NCBI GenBank assembly: GCA_030867875.1
Contig: JAOWCC010001368.1
Coordinates: forward strand, 7,053,714-7,117,713
Length of the DNA: 64,000 nt
Direction: 5' to 3'
From: Actinernus sp. WN-2022
Lineage: Eukaryota > Cnidaria > Anthozoa > Actiniaria > Actinernidae
Part shown: piece by piece, positions 21,648 through 34,600 of the stretch
Numbering within the stretch: position 1 is the stretch's first letter
Layout of the letters: the number at the start of each line of letters is the position of its first letter
Made by a program: the position numbers and the translations under genes
Notes under the pieces: generated by a model
Told to the model about the DNA's origin: nothing
The model's input: only the letters and a program-made list of their open reading frames with translations
Database searches by the model: none

Positions 21648-21867
21648 TCCTTCGCTCCAAGCATTGCTGCTAAAGCTCGTGGGTTCCGAGGAGGAAGTAG
21701 CGATCTCCAAAGAGATACAGAAGGCACCGAAGACTGAAATCGCAACTCCAAGTATAACTGGTGCAATTGGGAAGGCAAATCCCCCAGCTGGGTCGGACCG
21801 CTCCCTTCCGTCGACATGGTGTCCAGCGGTCGCGCATTCGCCTCTCCGCTCATGCTCAGTTTCCGCG

Positions 21868-21967
21868 NNNNNNNNNNNNNNNNNNNNNNNNNNNNNNNNN
21901 NNNNNNNNNNNNNNNNNNNNNNNNNNNNNNNNNNNNNNNNNNNNNNNNNNNNNNNNNNNNNNNNNNN
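21868..21967. other. Assembly gap of exactly 100 N
   Basis: A run of 100 N joins segment A, which ends in the pol region of a retrotransposon, to unrelated unique sequence. A round length of 100 is the common placeholder for a gap of unknown size, so distances across it are not meaningful. Confidence 0.98.
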
Positions 21968-22800
21968 GGACACCCTTGGGAATTGAAAAAAGTGTCTGTT
22001 AGTAGAGCTGTCCACTTACGAGAATTATTCCCATAAGCGGACACCAAAGAAAAATAGGGTGGATGTCCGCTTACGGGAGAGTTAATTAGCGGGTGTTAAT
22101 TATGTTTTATTTGGTAAGCAAAAATAGCAACTGAAGATATAAAGCAAAACTATTTATTGATATCAAATGTTAAAACTCGAAAAAAAAGAAGAAATATACT
22201 GTAATATAATTAACTCTTCTATATTTAACAAAAGTTAAACGGGACTTATTGCTGCCGTCCATACATACATTTCATTGCCAAGAGTCAATTATTATACATG
22301 GGGTGTCCGCTTACGAGAGAGCGTAAACAAAAGAAAAATCCAATTTTCATTTTCAAAAGTGTCGGCGTCCGCTTACGAGAGTGTCCGCTTACGGGAATGT
22401 GTAAATACAGAGTTTGACTGGGAGGTAAAAGGGGATTTGAAAAGACGTCCGTAAGTAGAGCTGTCCGCTTACGAGAGTGTCCGTTAGCGGAGAGTTGACT
22501 GTATTATTTAATGAATTTGCAGCCATATGATGCATCTAGCAGGTAGATAAGAATGTCTTGAAAGGTTGTGGATCGAAATGGAAAATAATTTTGACTAATT
22601 TGAAGAACTGATCAATATTGTCAGTGCTCATCAATGTCATCAAGTGAATAATACATGTATATTGAACATTGAATTACTGTAATATTGTTCACTGAAGTGG
22701 AGGTGAATAGTAGTGGTTGATATTTACCTAGCTGTGAAGCAGCGAGGTTATACATCCACCACTTTTCACCAACACTGAGGTGTCAATAATTATTTTAGTA
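21968..22800. repeat. Repeats rich in GTCCGCTTACGAGAG
   Basis: GTCCGCTTACGAGAG or close variants occur about seven times between 22007 and 22495, sometimes inverted (CCATAAGCGGACACC). This suggests a decayed inverted-repeat element. No coding region was recognised. Confidence 0.6.
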
Positions 22801-22802
22801 TA

Positions 22803-24738
22803 TATGTTGTGGTTCAAATATTACCTCTGGTACAAATATATTTGAACCAGTATACATTTTTTGAACCAGTACCATTTTTTTGAACTGGTTCATTTTCTCA
22901 AGATTCTAAAAAGGGATTTTTTAATTTTTTGGGATTCATAAAAAAAAGGAATTTAGTTTTTTTTGGGGGGTTTTAAAAAGAAAGAAAAAATTCCACCCAC
23001 CCCTCCCCTACAAAATATTTTTTGTCAACCCTCTCTTCTCTTTACTTTCTACCCTCCGTTCCCCAGTCCCATCCCCTTTTTCCTGTGTCCCCGCTGACAC
23101 ACGTTACTATACCACTTATCTTGACAGTCACCCATCCACTTACTAACCTCGCCTGGTCTGGCTTAATTAACTTGAGACAGGATTACAAGGAACGCCTGCA
23201 GGTAGATGATAATCCAGTCGATTAACGCACTGCGCCACAGAAGCGCTTGTTGAGTTTTACACCACCGTTTATTCTATAGGTGACAATCATCGAACCCAGT
23301 CCGTCTCCTTATGCTAATTTGTTTCCAGTCTCTTAATTTTATTTGCAAATCGGACTTGGAAATAAAATTACATGGACGACAACACAGACAAAACTGTATT
23401 ATACGACCCCTTTTTAAACAGACAAAGTTTGTGTTGACTGCATTCTTTTATGAAAACTGCAGCAACTCAGGGGAAGTAAGAATTAAGCTAAATCCAGAAA
23501 AATACATTGTTTATAGATGATCAGATGTACTTTACGGCTCCACTCATACTTCGAAACAAACGGGAGACAATTTCCCCCGGGCATAGAGGGAGGTTGAGTT
23601 TGCGGTGTCACAGACATAATTACACGGAAAATTGACAGGTAGCCCAAGCTTGGGATCTGTATAATATTTAACAGCATTTGTATGGAATTTTTTAGTTTTC
23701 CATGTACAACATAAATCTTGAATAAAACTTGACAAAAACCTATACAGTGTCTTCTTGTGTTCCTTAACTATGTCTGTGCCATGTTACAGTGAATTTCAGC
23801 TTGGGCTACTTGTGGGAAATTTATGCTGGGAATTTTAAACTAACTAAAACCCTACCCTGAACCATAAAAAAACCCTAACCGGTCAGTAAACAAGATCTTA
23901 CCCACCTAGAGCTAGGGTTCTCAAGAAAAACTCGCAAACTCAACCTCCCTCTACGCCCGTGTGAAATCGACTTTGCCGAAACTCAACAAACTGTGTCAAC
24001 CGAGCCGACTTTTACAGAGTAATCACAGCTGCAGCTGAGCTAAAGAAAAGCAAAAGAAAAGCGAATCACCTGACTACCATTGTATCTGGAAGAAGACTTC
24101 TACGAAAGAGCTAATAAAGAATATCTTAAAGTATTAAACGAGTATAAATGATCTTGAAGTAACCCCTCGTACTTGTTAGACTCAACTTACCAAATGGAAT
24201 AAAAAACTCTGACTAGAATTAGTACTCGAAGTAGAAGAAAATGCGAGTACGCAAACAACATACTTCTAACTAATCCACAGATCAAATTGGAATTTAGCGT
24301 GTTAGCTGTTGTGGATGGATCAAGGAAGCTGGAGAAAAACTCTCAGAGCAAGAGCGAGATAATATGGCACCATGCGCCACCCCGACTCAAAGAAATGCTG
24401 TAACTGTTTATATTCATATTAAAATACATCACTGCGCAAAGTAACTGTGTTACCAGTACATTCCAGCTATAAAATAAAAGATGAACACAAAAAAGGTATA
24501 GAGGTATTTTTATTCCAAACTACTTCTGTAGAACTTACTATGCTATTTTCTTACATGGAAAGCCTATCATAAACCTTACCCCAAACTACAAGTTCACACT
24601 TGTAAATAAAATTTGAACTGGTTAAAAAAATGGTACTGGTTCAAAAAAATGGTACTGGTTCAAAAAAATTGTACTGGTTCAAAAAAATTGTACTGGTTCA
24701 ACATTTTTGAACCAAAGATAAAATTGAACCACAACATA
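22803..24738. mobile_element. ~1.9-kb inverted-repeat element with GTTGTGGTTCAA ends and GGTTCAA tandem repeats
   Basis: ATATATGTTGTGGTTCAA near 22803 is inverted at the right as TTGAACCACAACATATAT near 24738. Inside the right end four tandem units of ACTGGTTCAAAAAAATGGT occur (about 24610-24705); inverted versions lie at the left end. Outside, TATACCACACAAGTGAATAG-like sequence suggests a second, outer MITE. No coding region was recognised in the interior. Confidence 0.5.
24270..24352 (-). repeat. Fragment of the tRNA-derived SINE family
   Basis: AATCCACAGATCAAATTGGA and GGAGAAAAACTCTCAGAGCA match, inverted, the tail of the SINE at 5609-5970. Confidence 0.5.
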
Positions 24739-24904
24739 TATACCACACAAGTGAATAGCCAGCACCAAATAGTTATTTTATTTTCTGTCAAATGGACAAA
24801 AACTTAATTGTGTGAGGTGAGGATATTCACCTCTGGAGTAGCCAATCAGAGTTAGCAAAAAGCACTATTCACTTGTGTGGTACATACTAAACATGATTGT
24901 ATAT

Positions 24905-25330
24905 ATATTCTACTTTAATTTATAATATAGCCCAGATAGTATGAGCACTCTAATTGGCCTATAGACTCAAAAATCTATGGTCTATATATTGTGCTGGTAA
25001 ACACATAGAAATTGGCATGCCTGCTTGCGTTGTGTCATAGTTATATCATAAAAGCAATAGACCACACATTTCAATGTGTTTACTGGTGAAATAAAGCACT
25101 TGGGATGCTACACATATATATTCTACTTTTATAATATAGCCTAAAAAAAGCTAGATAGTATGAGCACTCTGAGTGGCTTATAGACTCAAAAATCTATGGT
25201 CTTAATTGTACTGATAAACACATAGAAATCGGCATGCCTGCTTGCATTGTGTCGTAGTTATATCATAAAAGCAATAGACCACACATTTCAATGTGTTTAC
25301 TGGCGAAATAAAGCACTTGGGATGTTGAGA
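24905..25330 (+). repeat. Tandem pair of ~200-bp units upstream of the NSUN6 PUA exon
   Basis: The block with GATAGTATGAGCACTCT, TAGACTCAAAAATCTATGGT and AAAGCAATAGACCACACATT occurs twice (from about 24935 and from about 25150). Confidence 0.7.
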
Positions 25331-25455
25331 GAACACTTGAAATGCGTGAAAATCATGCGCCTTCAGCTTGTGATTTTCAAGCATTTATTGTGTTCTTCCA
25401 ACATCCCAAGTGCTTTATTTCGCCAGTAAACACATTGAAATGTGTGGTCTATTGC
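25271..25455. repeat. 185-bp palindrome adjoining the NSUN6 PUA exon
   Basis: GCAATAGACCACACATTTCA and its complement close a hairpin with arms of about 80 bp. The right arm ends 28 bp before the exon at 25484, in the polypyrimidine/branch-point region. Confidence 0.8.
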
Positions 25456-25483
25456 TTAAGTCCATCATTCTGCAATGTTTTAG

Positions 25484-25640
25484 GGATACAGAAAGGAGAT
25501 GAAGTCTCAGTACTTGCAGACCTTGATAAGCAGTGCAGCAAAGGGTTTGCTAAACCATACTGTGGAAAAACACTTTTTGTTGGAAATGGAGTGGCACTAA
25601 TGGGAAGGAGTGATCTTTTCTGTGCAAAGAAAAACATCAG
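25484..25640 (+). CDS. NSUN6: NSUN6 exon: PUA RNA-binding domain
   Basis: The exon is bounded by TTTTAG at 25478-25483 and a GTAAAT donor at 25641. It encodes a PUA fold segment (GDEVSVLADLDKQCSKG, then KTLFVGNGVAL), the part of NSUN6 that contacts the tRNA acceptor end. The exon starts in phase 1 and ends in phase 2, matching the next exon. A 185-bp palindrome ends 28 bp upstream of it. Confidence 0.87.
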
Positions 25641-28600
25641 GTAAATTTAGGGAGGCTTTTACCAACCCTACACTGTATATATATTTTTTATAAATTTAGT
25701 ACTCTTCCAGTGTTCTGGCTAACTAGGAATTTTGCTCAACTGTCAAAATCAATGACCTGTATCATTTTTTATATGGGTCAATTGGGGATATCTACATGTA
25801 TTAGCAGCTATAACATGAATATTCAAAATGCTGCATTATGCTAATATATTGTGCCAGCTTCAGCCCCAAATACTTAATGAAGCTGCTGCACCTGGTCCAA
25901 TGGTGCAAGGCATAGCACTAGCCAGAACCCTGCCTGCTTCTCAGTTTGTAATTCATGTTAACCTGTACAACTACTGAAACCGTGTTCACTAAAAATTAAG
26001 ACAACAAGAACCAATCACATTGCAGAACGAAAGCCAAGCATTCCAACTTATAGGTCTTTCCCTGAGCCAATCAGTGTTGAGTACAAAGTCTTTATTACAC
26101 GAAGAGTTCTGTAATACAGCTGGGTATTTTTATGAGTCAGTTTAATTTTTTTGAGCCTGAAAGGCGAAAAAAAATAGAATTGATGAGTAAAAATTCTCAG
26201 CCGTATTACACAACTCTTTGTGTAATAAATTGCATGGTTATTATAATGACGGTTAACACGAACAAAAAAGGTTTGTTTTCGCTTACCTTACTGCTCTGTT
26301 TGAAGAAAATCTTGAGACAAGAAATCTCGGCCTCAGTTGAAGACTTGAAGTCCAATGTCAGGGGTGGGTGCACACTGAAAATAAGTTTTTTTCATGTGAT
26401 AAAAGCTGATTGGCTGTTACTCAAACAGCCCCATTTCGATTAGCCTGATTATCAGACTGTCGAGGTCGTCCGCTCACTTCCTCGACCCACCTCCCAGTCT
26501 GATGGACTTCGACATAAACCGTGTTCCTGACGTCATTTCATTTCAACCAATCAGAGCGAAGGTTTTATTTTTAGAGAACTGAGGTATGCGTGGAATGTCC
26601 AGTGAAGCCTGCATGAAGGACAAGCCAAATCGCGGACGATACGAACGGACTTGATATGGCTTTGGAGAAAGCGTGCGAAACTTTCAACATTTCTGAATTA
26701 TTTCCCGAACAGCGAAAAGCATTATTATACTTCGTTTCCCGGAAGGACCTTGGCCATCACAGCTGCATCTATAGGCGACGACCAGGTCGAGAATCGAGAG
26801 AGGAGAAATTATGTAGCCTTCTACAACTTCTACAGCCGCCAGAATCACGGCTCTTTCATGCACTGCAGAATATGTTCTACAGCTTCAAACTTATAGAAAC
26901 GGAACGTGGAGAAACATGTTGTCCTCAGACGTGTACCGGGAAAATCTGATAGGAAGCGCTATCGATATCGCGATGGATGTTTATGAATCTACTAGCTACG
27001 GGCTTTGGAAAATCATTAATCTTCCTCGACCGCTTTGTATATGCCGTATTAAAATGTAATGTCTCCTAGAATGTTGGCATTTAGAAGACCAAATATTTCA
27101 TGAAATGTACTGATTATTTTACAGCAGTGAACACACATACTGAGTATGTCATGGTAATAGTTTCATGACATTTGGGCAATTATTTATGTTTGCAGAATTT
27201 TTAACACACTTTATTTTGACAATTTTGCTGACCTAAAAGCTGAAATCTCTTAGCTTTTTGGCCTTAAGAAGACTAAATCTTTCATGGAATGGCATGATTT
27301 TTTACAGGAGTGAACACATATAGTGAATATGTCATGGTAAAAGTTGGATTACATTTGCCTAAATATTTATGTTATCAGAATTTTGAACAGTCTTGATTTT
27401 GACAAATTGTAAAGTACAATGTACAACAAATCAGTGTTGTGACCATGCGCTTGAAATACTGTACGAAAAATCCTATTTAAAAAGTTCCTGCTGCCCAAAA
27501 AACCATAGCAGCTCAAACAGGATATGGTTAGGGTTAGTTCTGAAAAATCGACATAAGTTTGAAGCTGTAAAACATAAGAATTCTGCAGTGCAGGAAAGTG
27601 CGTGATTCTAGCGAGCTGTACTAGAAGGCTATACATAATTTCTCCTTTCTCGATTCTCTACCTGGTCGTCGCCTTATAGATGCAGCTGTGATGGCCAAGG
27701 TCCTTCCGGGAAACGAGGGGTAAATTGCTTTTCGCTGTTCGGGAAATAATTCAGAAATGTCGAAAGTTTCGCACGCTTTCTGCAAAGCCATATCAAGTCC
27801 GTTTGTATCGTCCACGATGGCTTGTCCTTCATGCAGGCTTCACTGGACATTCCACGCATACCTCAGTTCTCTAAAAATAAAACCTTCGCTCTGATTGGTC
27901 GAAATGAAATGACGTCAGGAACACGGTTTATGTCGAAGTCCATCAGACTGGGAGGTGGGAGGAAGTGAGCGGACGACCTCGACAGTCTGATAATCAGGCT
28001 ACATTTCGATTGGCTCGTGCGCTTACAAAACCTTTGTGTTGGCTGTTACTCAAACAGCCCCATTTCGATTGGCTCGTGCGCTTACAAAACTTTTGTGTTG
28101 AATAAACCTGTACAAACCTGTTTGCGACCCGTGTAACACCGTCTCGAATTTGCACTCGCTTTAGCCCATATTTGCACTTGAAAACGCCAAGTCGTATAAT
28201 AAAAGACAATGGCATTCCGACTTGCTCATGCTTCAATCCGGTAAAAGGTGAATTTGGTCGACTACATGTGGTTCTGAAGTCAAGTCTTTTGAATGAAGAA
28301 AATTGCATGGATATGCTACGATTTACATGACTTGTATACTTTGGAAATTGCTTTATTTTCGTTTTGCAATGTGTTTAGTTCTCATTGTCTAAGTGGCCCG
28401 GGCGGTTACAGCTAGTAGTTACACTGTAAGTCCATGGTTTAGCTATTTACAAGTCATGTACGAAAAATAGTTATATATTTTGTATGCATCTCTTCTTTCC
28501 ATCTAGTGGTGTTGCAGTCAAGATGACAAACCCACTCTATAACTGTCCACCCTTGAATGGTATCTTGCCAAACCTGATGTTTCTCCAGAACCTTCCATCG

Positions 28601-31600
28601 ACAGTTGTTGGTCATGTGTTGGACCCACAGCCTGGGGAGATGGTCCTCGACATGTGTGCTGCCCCAGGTGACATTGCCTCCTTGATTGTTTTGGTGATAC
28701 CTTCAGTTCTCTGTGCCATGGCATAGCCGGGGTTGGGGTACTTTACCCAAAGTTGGGTAGGGGTGTGCCACTAGGGCTCTGAAACCCTTACCCTGTTTAA
28801 GACAAAAAAAACTCAAATTTCCATACCCTGTTCAAGACAAAGTGTTAAAATTGTATATCCCTTGATAAGACAAATGACAAATGACAAATTATCTGTACTT
28901 GGATGTCAGTGTTTATTGTGATCTTGTATAATGAGTGTCATAACTAAATAAGTCTTCATCAAGCACTAGACTAAATAATGCACTTGATAAATACCATACC
29001 CTGTTCAAGATTTGTCGATGTGAAAATGGATACCCTGTCTAAGACCAGAAACTCTAAAAACCATACTCTGTCCAGCGGATCATCCCCATATAGTCCATTA
29101 ACTCTCAAGTAGATATAGTACTTCTTTACATTCCAAAATACTGAACTACAATGTCTGCTTAGCTTCCAGGGGAGTACCCATCTAGATCCCACCCGTACAT
29201 TGCCCCTCTACCCTGCTAGTGGGCTTTGCACCTTCCAGAACTCCACCTTTATAAACATTGCTTTGTCTGTCATGGAAATCTCTAGCTATAATTGACCCTG
29301 TGATGTACACATAACTGTATAATACATGTATGCCTTATTATAATACCTTATTATAGGAAATTAACGCTCCATGAAATTAAAATTCGCGTTAATTTAAGTC
29401 GCGTTAATTTTTGTGAGCGTTAATTTCCGGGACATTAATTAAGTGAAGCGTTAATTTCCGGGACATTAATTTCCATTATTATAAACCCAAATTCTGGATC
29501 CTTCCAGACACATTTGACACCTAGGAAACAATGGCTTTCTGTTTTCTGCACACTGTATTTCAGTCTTTTACAATGTAAAAGCCTAAAAGTATATCTGTTA
29601 CAATACCGGTATTTCTAGCTCATTCTCGCTTCCAGAAGAGCAGTTCTTGACATCTGCTTCTTGCATTTCGGCCATAAAACTTTGTGTCGATCGCGTTAAT
29701 TTCCTTCGTTTTGAAATTTTACTTTATTCGGAATTTCCTTTATTCGGAAGTATTTTCCCCTCCTATTCGTGTTATAATTTAAGTGTACTACTAACACGTT
29801 GACTACTATTATTCAAATACCTTAATTAACACGAGCGTTAATTTCCAATAATAAAGGTACTGCATATTTTGGGAAGGTTACACAAATGTACATGTATTCT
29901 AATAATTGTCTCCCACATTGTATCTGTTTGCAGTGGTAATTTCCTTTTAATTAGTCCCTAAAATGTTTACGACAAGCTTAAAGTGCTACTACATGTATGG
30001 TCAAATTAAACTTTTCCTGTTTTCTTCAGCTTCGGAAAGTAAAAGTACTAAATAATTACCAATTCAAATCTTAAAGGGGCTATGTCATGGTACTATGCAT
30101 GTATGGAGTCTGTGTTCGATTGGTAGGTTAAAACAGTTAAACCCCCTTCCTTCAATGCTTGATTGAAAGTATTTTCATTATTTTGCTTGAAGACTGTATA
30201 TTTACACAGTTTATTAGTCATTTTTGAATATCTGCTTTGATTTTTACCATCCCACATGTGCACGAGTTTCGTCAGTTCATATGAGAATCGCTGATAATAA
30301 CCGTGTCTAATGTAATGATCTCTCACCATGATACAGTCCCTTTAAGTCAAAATTCCTACAGGATAAGTTCCTACATAAGTTCCAGCTCAGACTGGCCGCC
30401 ATTACTCGGAACGAGCGATCCTTTGTTTAGTGGTGTTTTCTTGACGTCACCTAGAGCGGTTTTCAATTGAGTGTGGTAAAACCAAACGCAAACTACCCAC
30501 AGCCAGCCAATCATAGGAGCGAGTAATCACAAGTAACTCGTAAATGGCTTCCCTGTGAGCCAATGACAAACCAAAGCAAAACCAAAACCAATTTGCGTTT
30601 GGTTTTACTTTGGATTCTGATTGGTTGGTTTACTTTCTCAGCCAATGGGAGAGCTTAGTAAACGCAAAACCAAAACACTTCCGACACTCAATTGAAATTC
30701 GCTCTAGTGTACTTATTCAGCGAGCTAGCCCCCTCTTCATCCTCAGACCGTTGCCCTCTTATACCATAAGAAGCCCGGTTTCACACTTGTTTCTCGATTT
30801 TTTCGATTTTAATTAGGAGTTGCCTGCGGAGGAGGCTATCATCAAGCTTTCCATTCCAAATATACATGTATTGGTTTAAATGTTGTTGTTGTGTTTGCAC
30901 TCTAGGTGGAAAAACAACACACTTGGCTACTTTAATGACTGACAAGGCAAGTGAACGAGAAAGTACTATTCAAAAGCATTCCAACTTACGAATCCATGCG
31001 ATTTTCTTCATTCAAACGACTTCGACATCAGGACAAGTCGGACCAAATTTGCCTTTTACCAGATCGAAGCTCGAGCAAGTTGAAATGCTATTGTCTTGTA
31101 CTCGACACTGATTGACTCAAATAACCATAAGTTGAAATGCTATTGTCTTGTACTCGACACTGATTGACTCAAATAACCGTAAGTTGGAATGCTTTGTTGA
31201 CGGTCTGCAATATGGTTGGTTTTCATTGTCTAAGTGGTCCGAGAACAGTACTGAAGGGGGTTGAGAATACTAGTAGTTTGAGATTTATTTTGTGAAGCTA
31301 TTAATTATAAAAGTACTTTAATACCTGGCATGTTTTGCACCGCAGTAAATGTAGCAGTCCTTTATAATTAATCCTTTACATGGTTTACCAATAACACCAG
31401 CACGTTGTTAATACTTTAGTATATACATTTTCCCCACTTCACTCGAAAAGTAGTCCGTTGAATCGAGAAACTCTTCAGGGATGTGTCTTTACCAGCAGTT
31501 AGACCCATCCAGAAAAACTGGTATAATAACTAAAAGTCGATTACAACCGTTTTCATTGCTACAAAGTGGGAGGGTTAAGTAACTGTGTCTGCGGGACGTG

Positions 31601-34600
31601 AAAAGTTTTTTTTTATTCAGCTGTTTTTTTGTGATTAGGAAGGACGTGGGCCATGCGCCAATGGCACTAATTTCGAATTGATGGCGCAAAAATAATAATT
31701 TTAGTGGGCCAGAAGCGCACATAACTATTTCTGGAACTTTCCTTTTTCAATAAAGTTGAATTACACCGAAAAAACTGCGAGATTTCATTGTTTTTGCGCT
31801 GGTACGGAACCTGCATAGTTGATGTTCGATTTACGATCACGAATTACTTATACAACCACTGACCATACTGACAATACCTACAATGTATTCTTTTTTTTAC
31901 TTATTTCCTTTATATATGTATTTATATGTTGTAAGATAAGTATCGATGCTTATCATTATGTGCAAATAAATGAATCTTGGGCGCTGTTTTTGTCCTCGTC
32001 CCGTAGCGAAATGTAAACGCCACTACAGTATTTTTAAGTGATGGCCCCTAAGAAGAATCAGTATGGCCCATAAATGGAAAAGTGGTGGGCCATTGGCCCA
32101 GCACCCATCCCAGCCTTCCCAATCACTGATTTTGTTTCTTTTATTATTCACCTTTTATTGGTTTTCTTACTCAGGTTTTCTAAACACAGAGTTCCATTCA
32201 GGCCGAACGAAAAATTGAGTGATTTACTTTCATACGTAAAACCTTGAGTTTACACGTTGTGTAGATTTTCACACAACGTTCAAAATGTGTCCGACTGCAT
32301 GCATTCGTTGTGCCATCATTCTAGACATTTGGGCTAGCCCCTCCCACGTAGTATGATTGACAGGTAGCCCAACGCAAACTACACGTCGCAACGTTGGTCT
32401 CCATTGCGTAGCAAAGAAAACGGTGTCAGCTGCTACTCGCTTCCCAGCATACCTTACATTTCGAGCGTTAGTCCTTCGTCAGAGCGAAAGACGAAGGGCT
32501 AATGGTAAGCGAAGGGCTAATGGTACGAAGGGCTAGCTAATGGTACGAAGGGCTAATGGTGAAGGGCTAGCTAATGGTACGAAAGGCTAATGGTATATGG
32601 AGCTTCAGGCTCTGAGTTAACTACAATCTAGTGTTTTTTAGATTGCTGTCATCAGTAGCCTGCGTCACATCCGAACTTAACCCTTGTTAAGTCCGTCTGC
32701 GAAACAGCGACAGAAAGCTTGTTCTTGACCCCCAACGAAGTACCAGGATTCTGATTGGCTTTTTAAAAAGCTCATTCTTACACGTCTTCTGACTGGCCAT
32801 TCAACTGTTACCAACTTCGGAGATTGTTATGACGGGCAGTTCATGTCAGAGGCCGTTCGGTTGAAAGACAAACGAGTGTATGGCCTATGGAGACAATGGC
32901 CTCAAAGAACTCTGATCCTCATAATACTGAAAGCTCCCAAACACTTGTAGCCCAGTGGCGTACACATTTATTTGGATTAATGTCTATGTACAGATGCATA
33001 AGACTCCAATTAAAAACTATCTATGTATCTGTCGGTCGGTCTGTCTGTCTGTCTGTTACTATTAAAGTGACAATGTTTGTCCTGTTTCAGGGTCTAGTGG
33101 TTGCATTTGACAAGAGTTTACGAAAAGTTCAGAAGATTAAAACGAACTGTGAAATCCAGAACATCAGCATTGTGAAGCCATATGTGTTTGATGCTGTGAA
33201 GTCACTTGACGAAGCTATAGAGAGGCTGCACCATCATGATGGTATGTAAGGGATACATGCCCTGGAGCGAGGAGGTATCGGATGTATTCACCGAGGGTTC
33301 CGCACGAGGGCTCAGCCCGAGGTGAATAAATCTCATACCTCCTCGCTCCAAGCCAATATCCCGGTATATACTTCATGGTAGTGTTTCGTTCCATATAGTG
33401 TCCCTGCATAATACTGTTTTACAGTATTATGCAGGGAGACTATATGGAACGAAGCACTACCATGAAGTATATACCGGGATATTGGCCTGGAGCGAGGGGA
33501 TATGGGTTTTCTCAGGGTTTACAATAAGAATATATCTTTGTCACGATTCGTTCAACAACATAGATTGTAGTGTAGTGGATAGTGTAGGACAGAGAACTAG
33601 AAACCAATAGAGTGAGGGTTCGAGTCCCGGGGTGGGGGGGGGGGGGGGGGGGGGGGGGGGGTCTTCAAGGTAAAAAGGGTAAAAAGGGTAGGGGTGACCG
33701 TCGGAAAATCTCGAAAAATACCCGAAAAATACCAAACCGTGAAAAAGTTTACACCCTAAAATGTACCTCATGGTCTAAAAATCACCCTGAAAAATGGATT
33801 TCGCTGACAACCCCTAAAAATCTAAATCGCCGATTTCAAACCCTAAAAAATACGACGATCACCCCTACCAGCCGAATAAGAACCCTCACCCCCCCCCCCC
33901 CCCCCCCGTGGTTCGAGTTCGATTACGGGTCGTAACAAATTCCGTTTTTTTCCATCTTCTTTCATGTTACTTCTCTGTATATAAAAATAAGTTAGTAGTT
34001 CTAAGTTACTAGAGATGCGTGAGGGAATAAGTCTAGGGGAATATACATTCAAATGCAAGGGGAATATGTGTTAAAGCACTGATAATATGCAATGGGAATT
34101 TGTGTTAAAACATTGATAACATGCAAGGGGAGTATATAGTACAAAGAAAGTGAGGGGTATGGGATATATTGGTCTTAGTAGCACAAAGGAAACAGAGCCA
34201 AAGTAACAATAAGTTAGATTATTTGCATGGTTTTGTATCTCCAATAAAACCAAAACTGTATCGCTAGGAAATTTACAGACTACCGTGTATTTCGCCCTTT
34301 TCACATCGCGGCCATGTTGAGTCCAATAGGATAAAACCGTTGTTTTGCCCTGTATAAACTCGTTCAGAAACAGCTCAGTCCGAGGCTGACTACGCACAAT
34401 CTATTGTTTTTAGCATGTGAAGAAGAAGATCACTCATATTAACTTATGGAGACAAATATACCTTAGCCTTTACCGCGGCGGTAACCGTACTGTAACCGTA
34501 CTGAAACCGTACTGAAACCGTACTATAACTTACTGTACCGTATAACTCCGTACTTTTATTGTATCAATAGGATAAAACCGTTGTTTTGCCTGTATAAAGT

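Larger units (their letters stand above)
1..21867. repeat. Segment A of a ~20-kb direct duplication (haplotig or tandem duplication)
   Basis: The sequence from base 1 matches the sequence from 29448 nearly base for base and stays collinear to the N gap, where it corresponds to 49630. Shared landmarks in order are the GGKTTH-type NSUN6 exon, four further NSUN6 exons, the GPCR, the TTAAAGTGCC repeats, the 36-bp minisatellite and the 5' part of a tyrosine-recombinase retrotransposon. Differences are SNPs, short indels and whole mobile-element insertions. The left edge is not visible because the homology already exists at base 1. An uncollapsed allele is favoured over a real duplication because the segment ends at a 100-N gap inside a repetitive element. 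Confidence 0.93.
19391..21867 (+). mobile_element. 5' part of the Ngaro/DIRS-like retrotransposon, cut by the gap (segment A)
   Basis: It starts with terminal repeat A1 (19391-19578) and contains a short proline/alanine-rich ORF (19646), the 36-bp minisatellite and the start of pol. It stops at the N gap. The complete element is described at 47071-61763. Confidence 0.8.
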
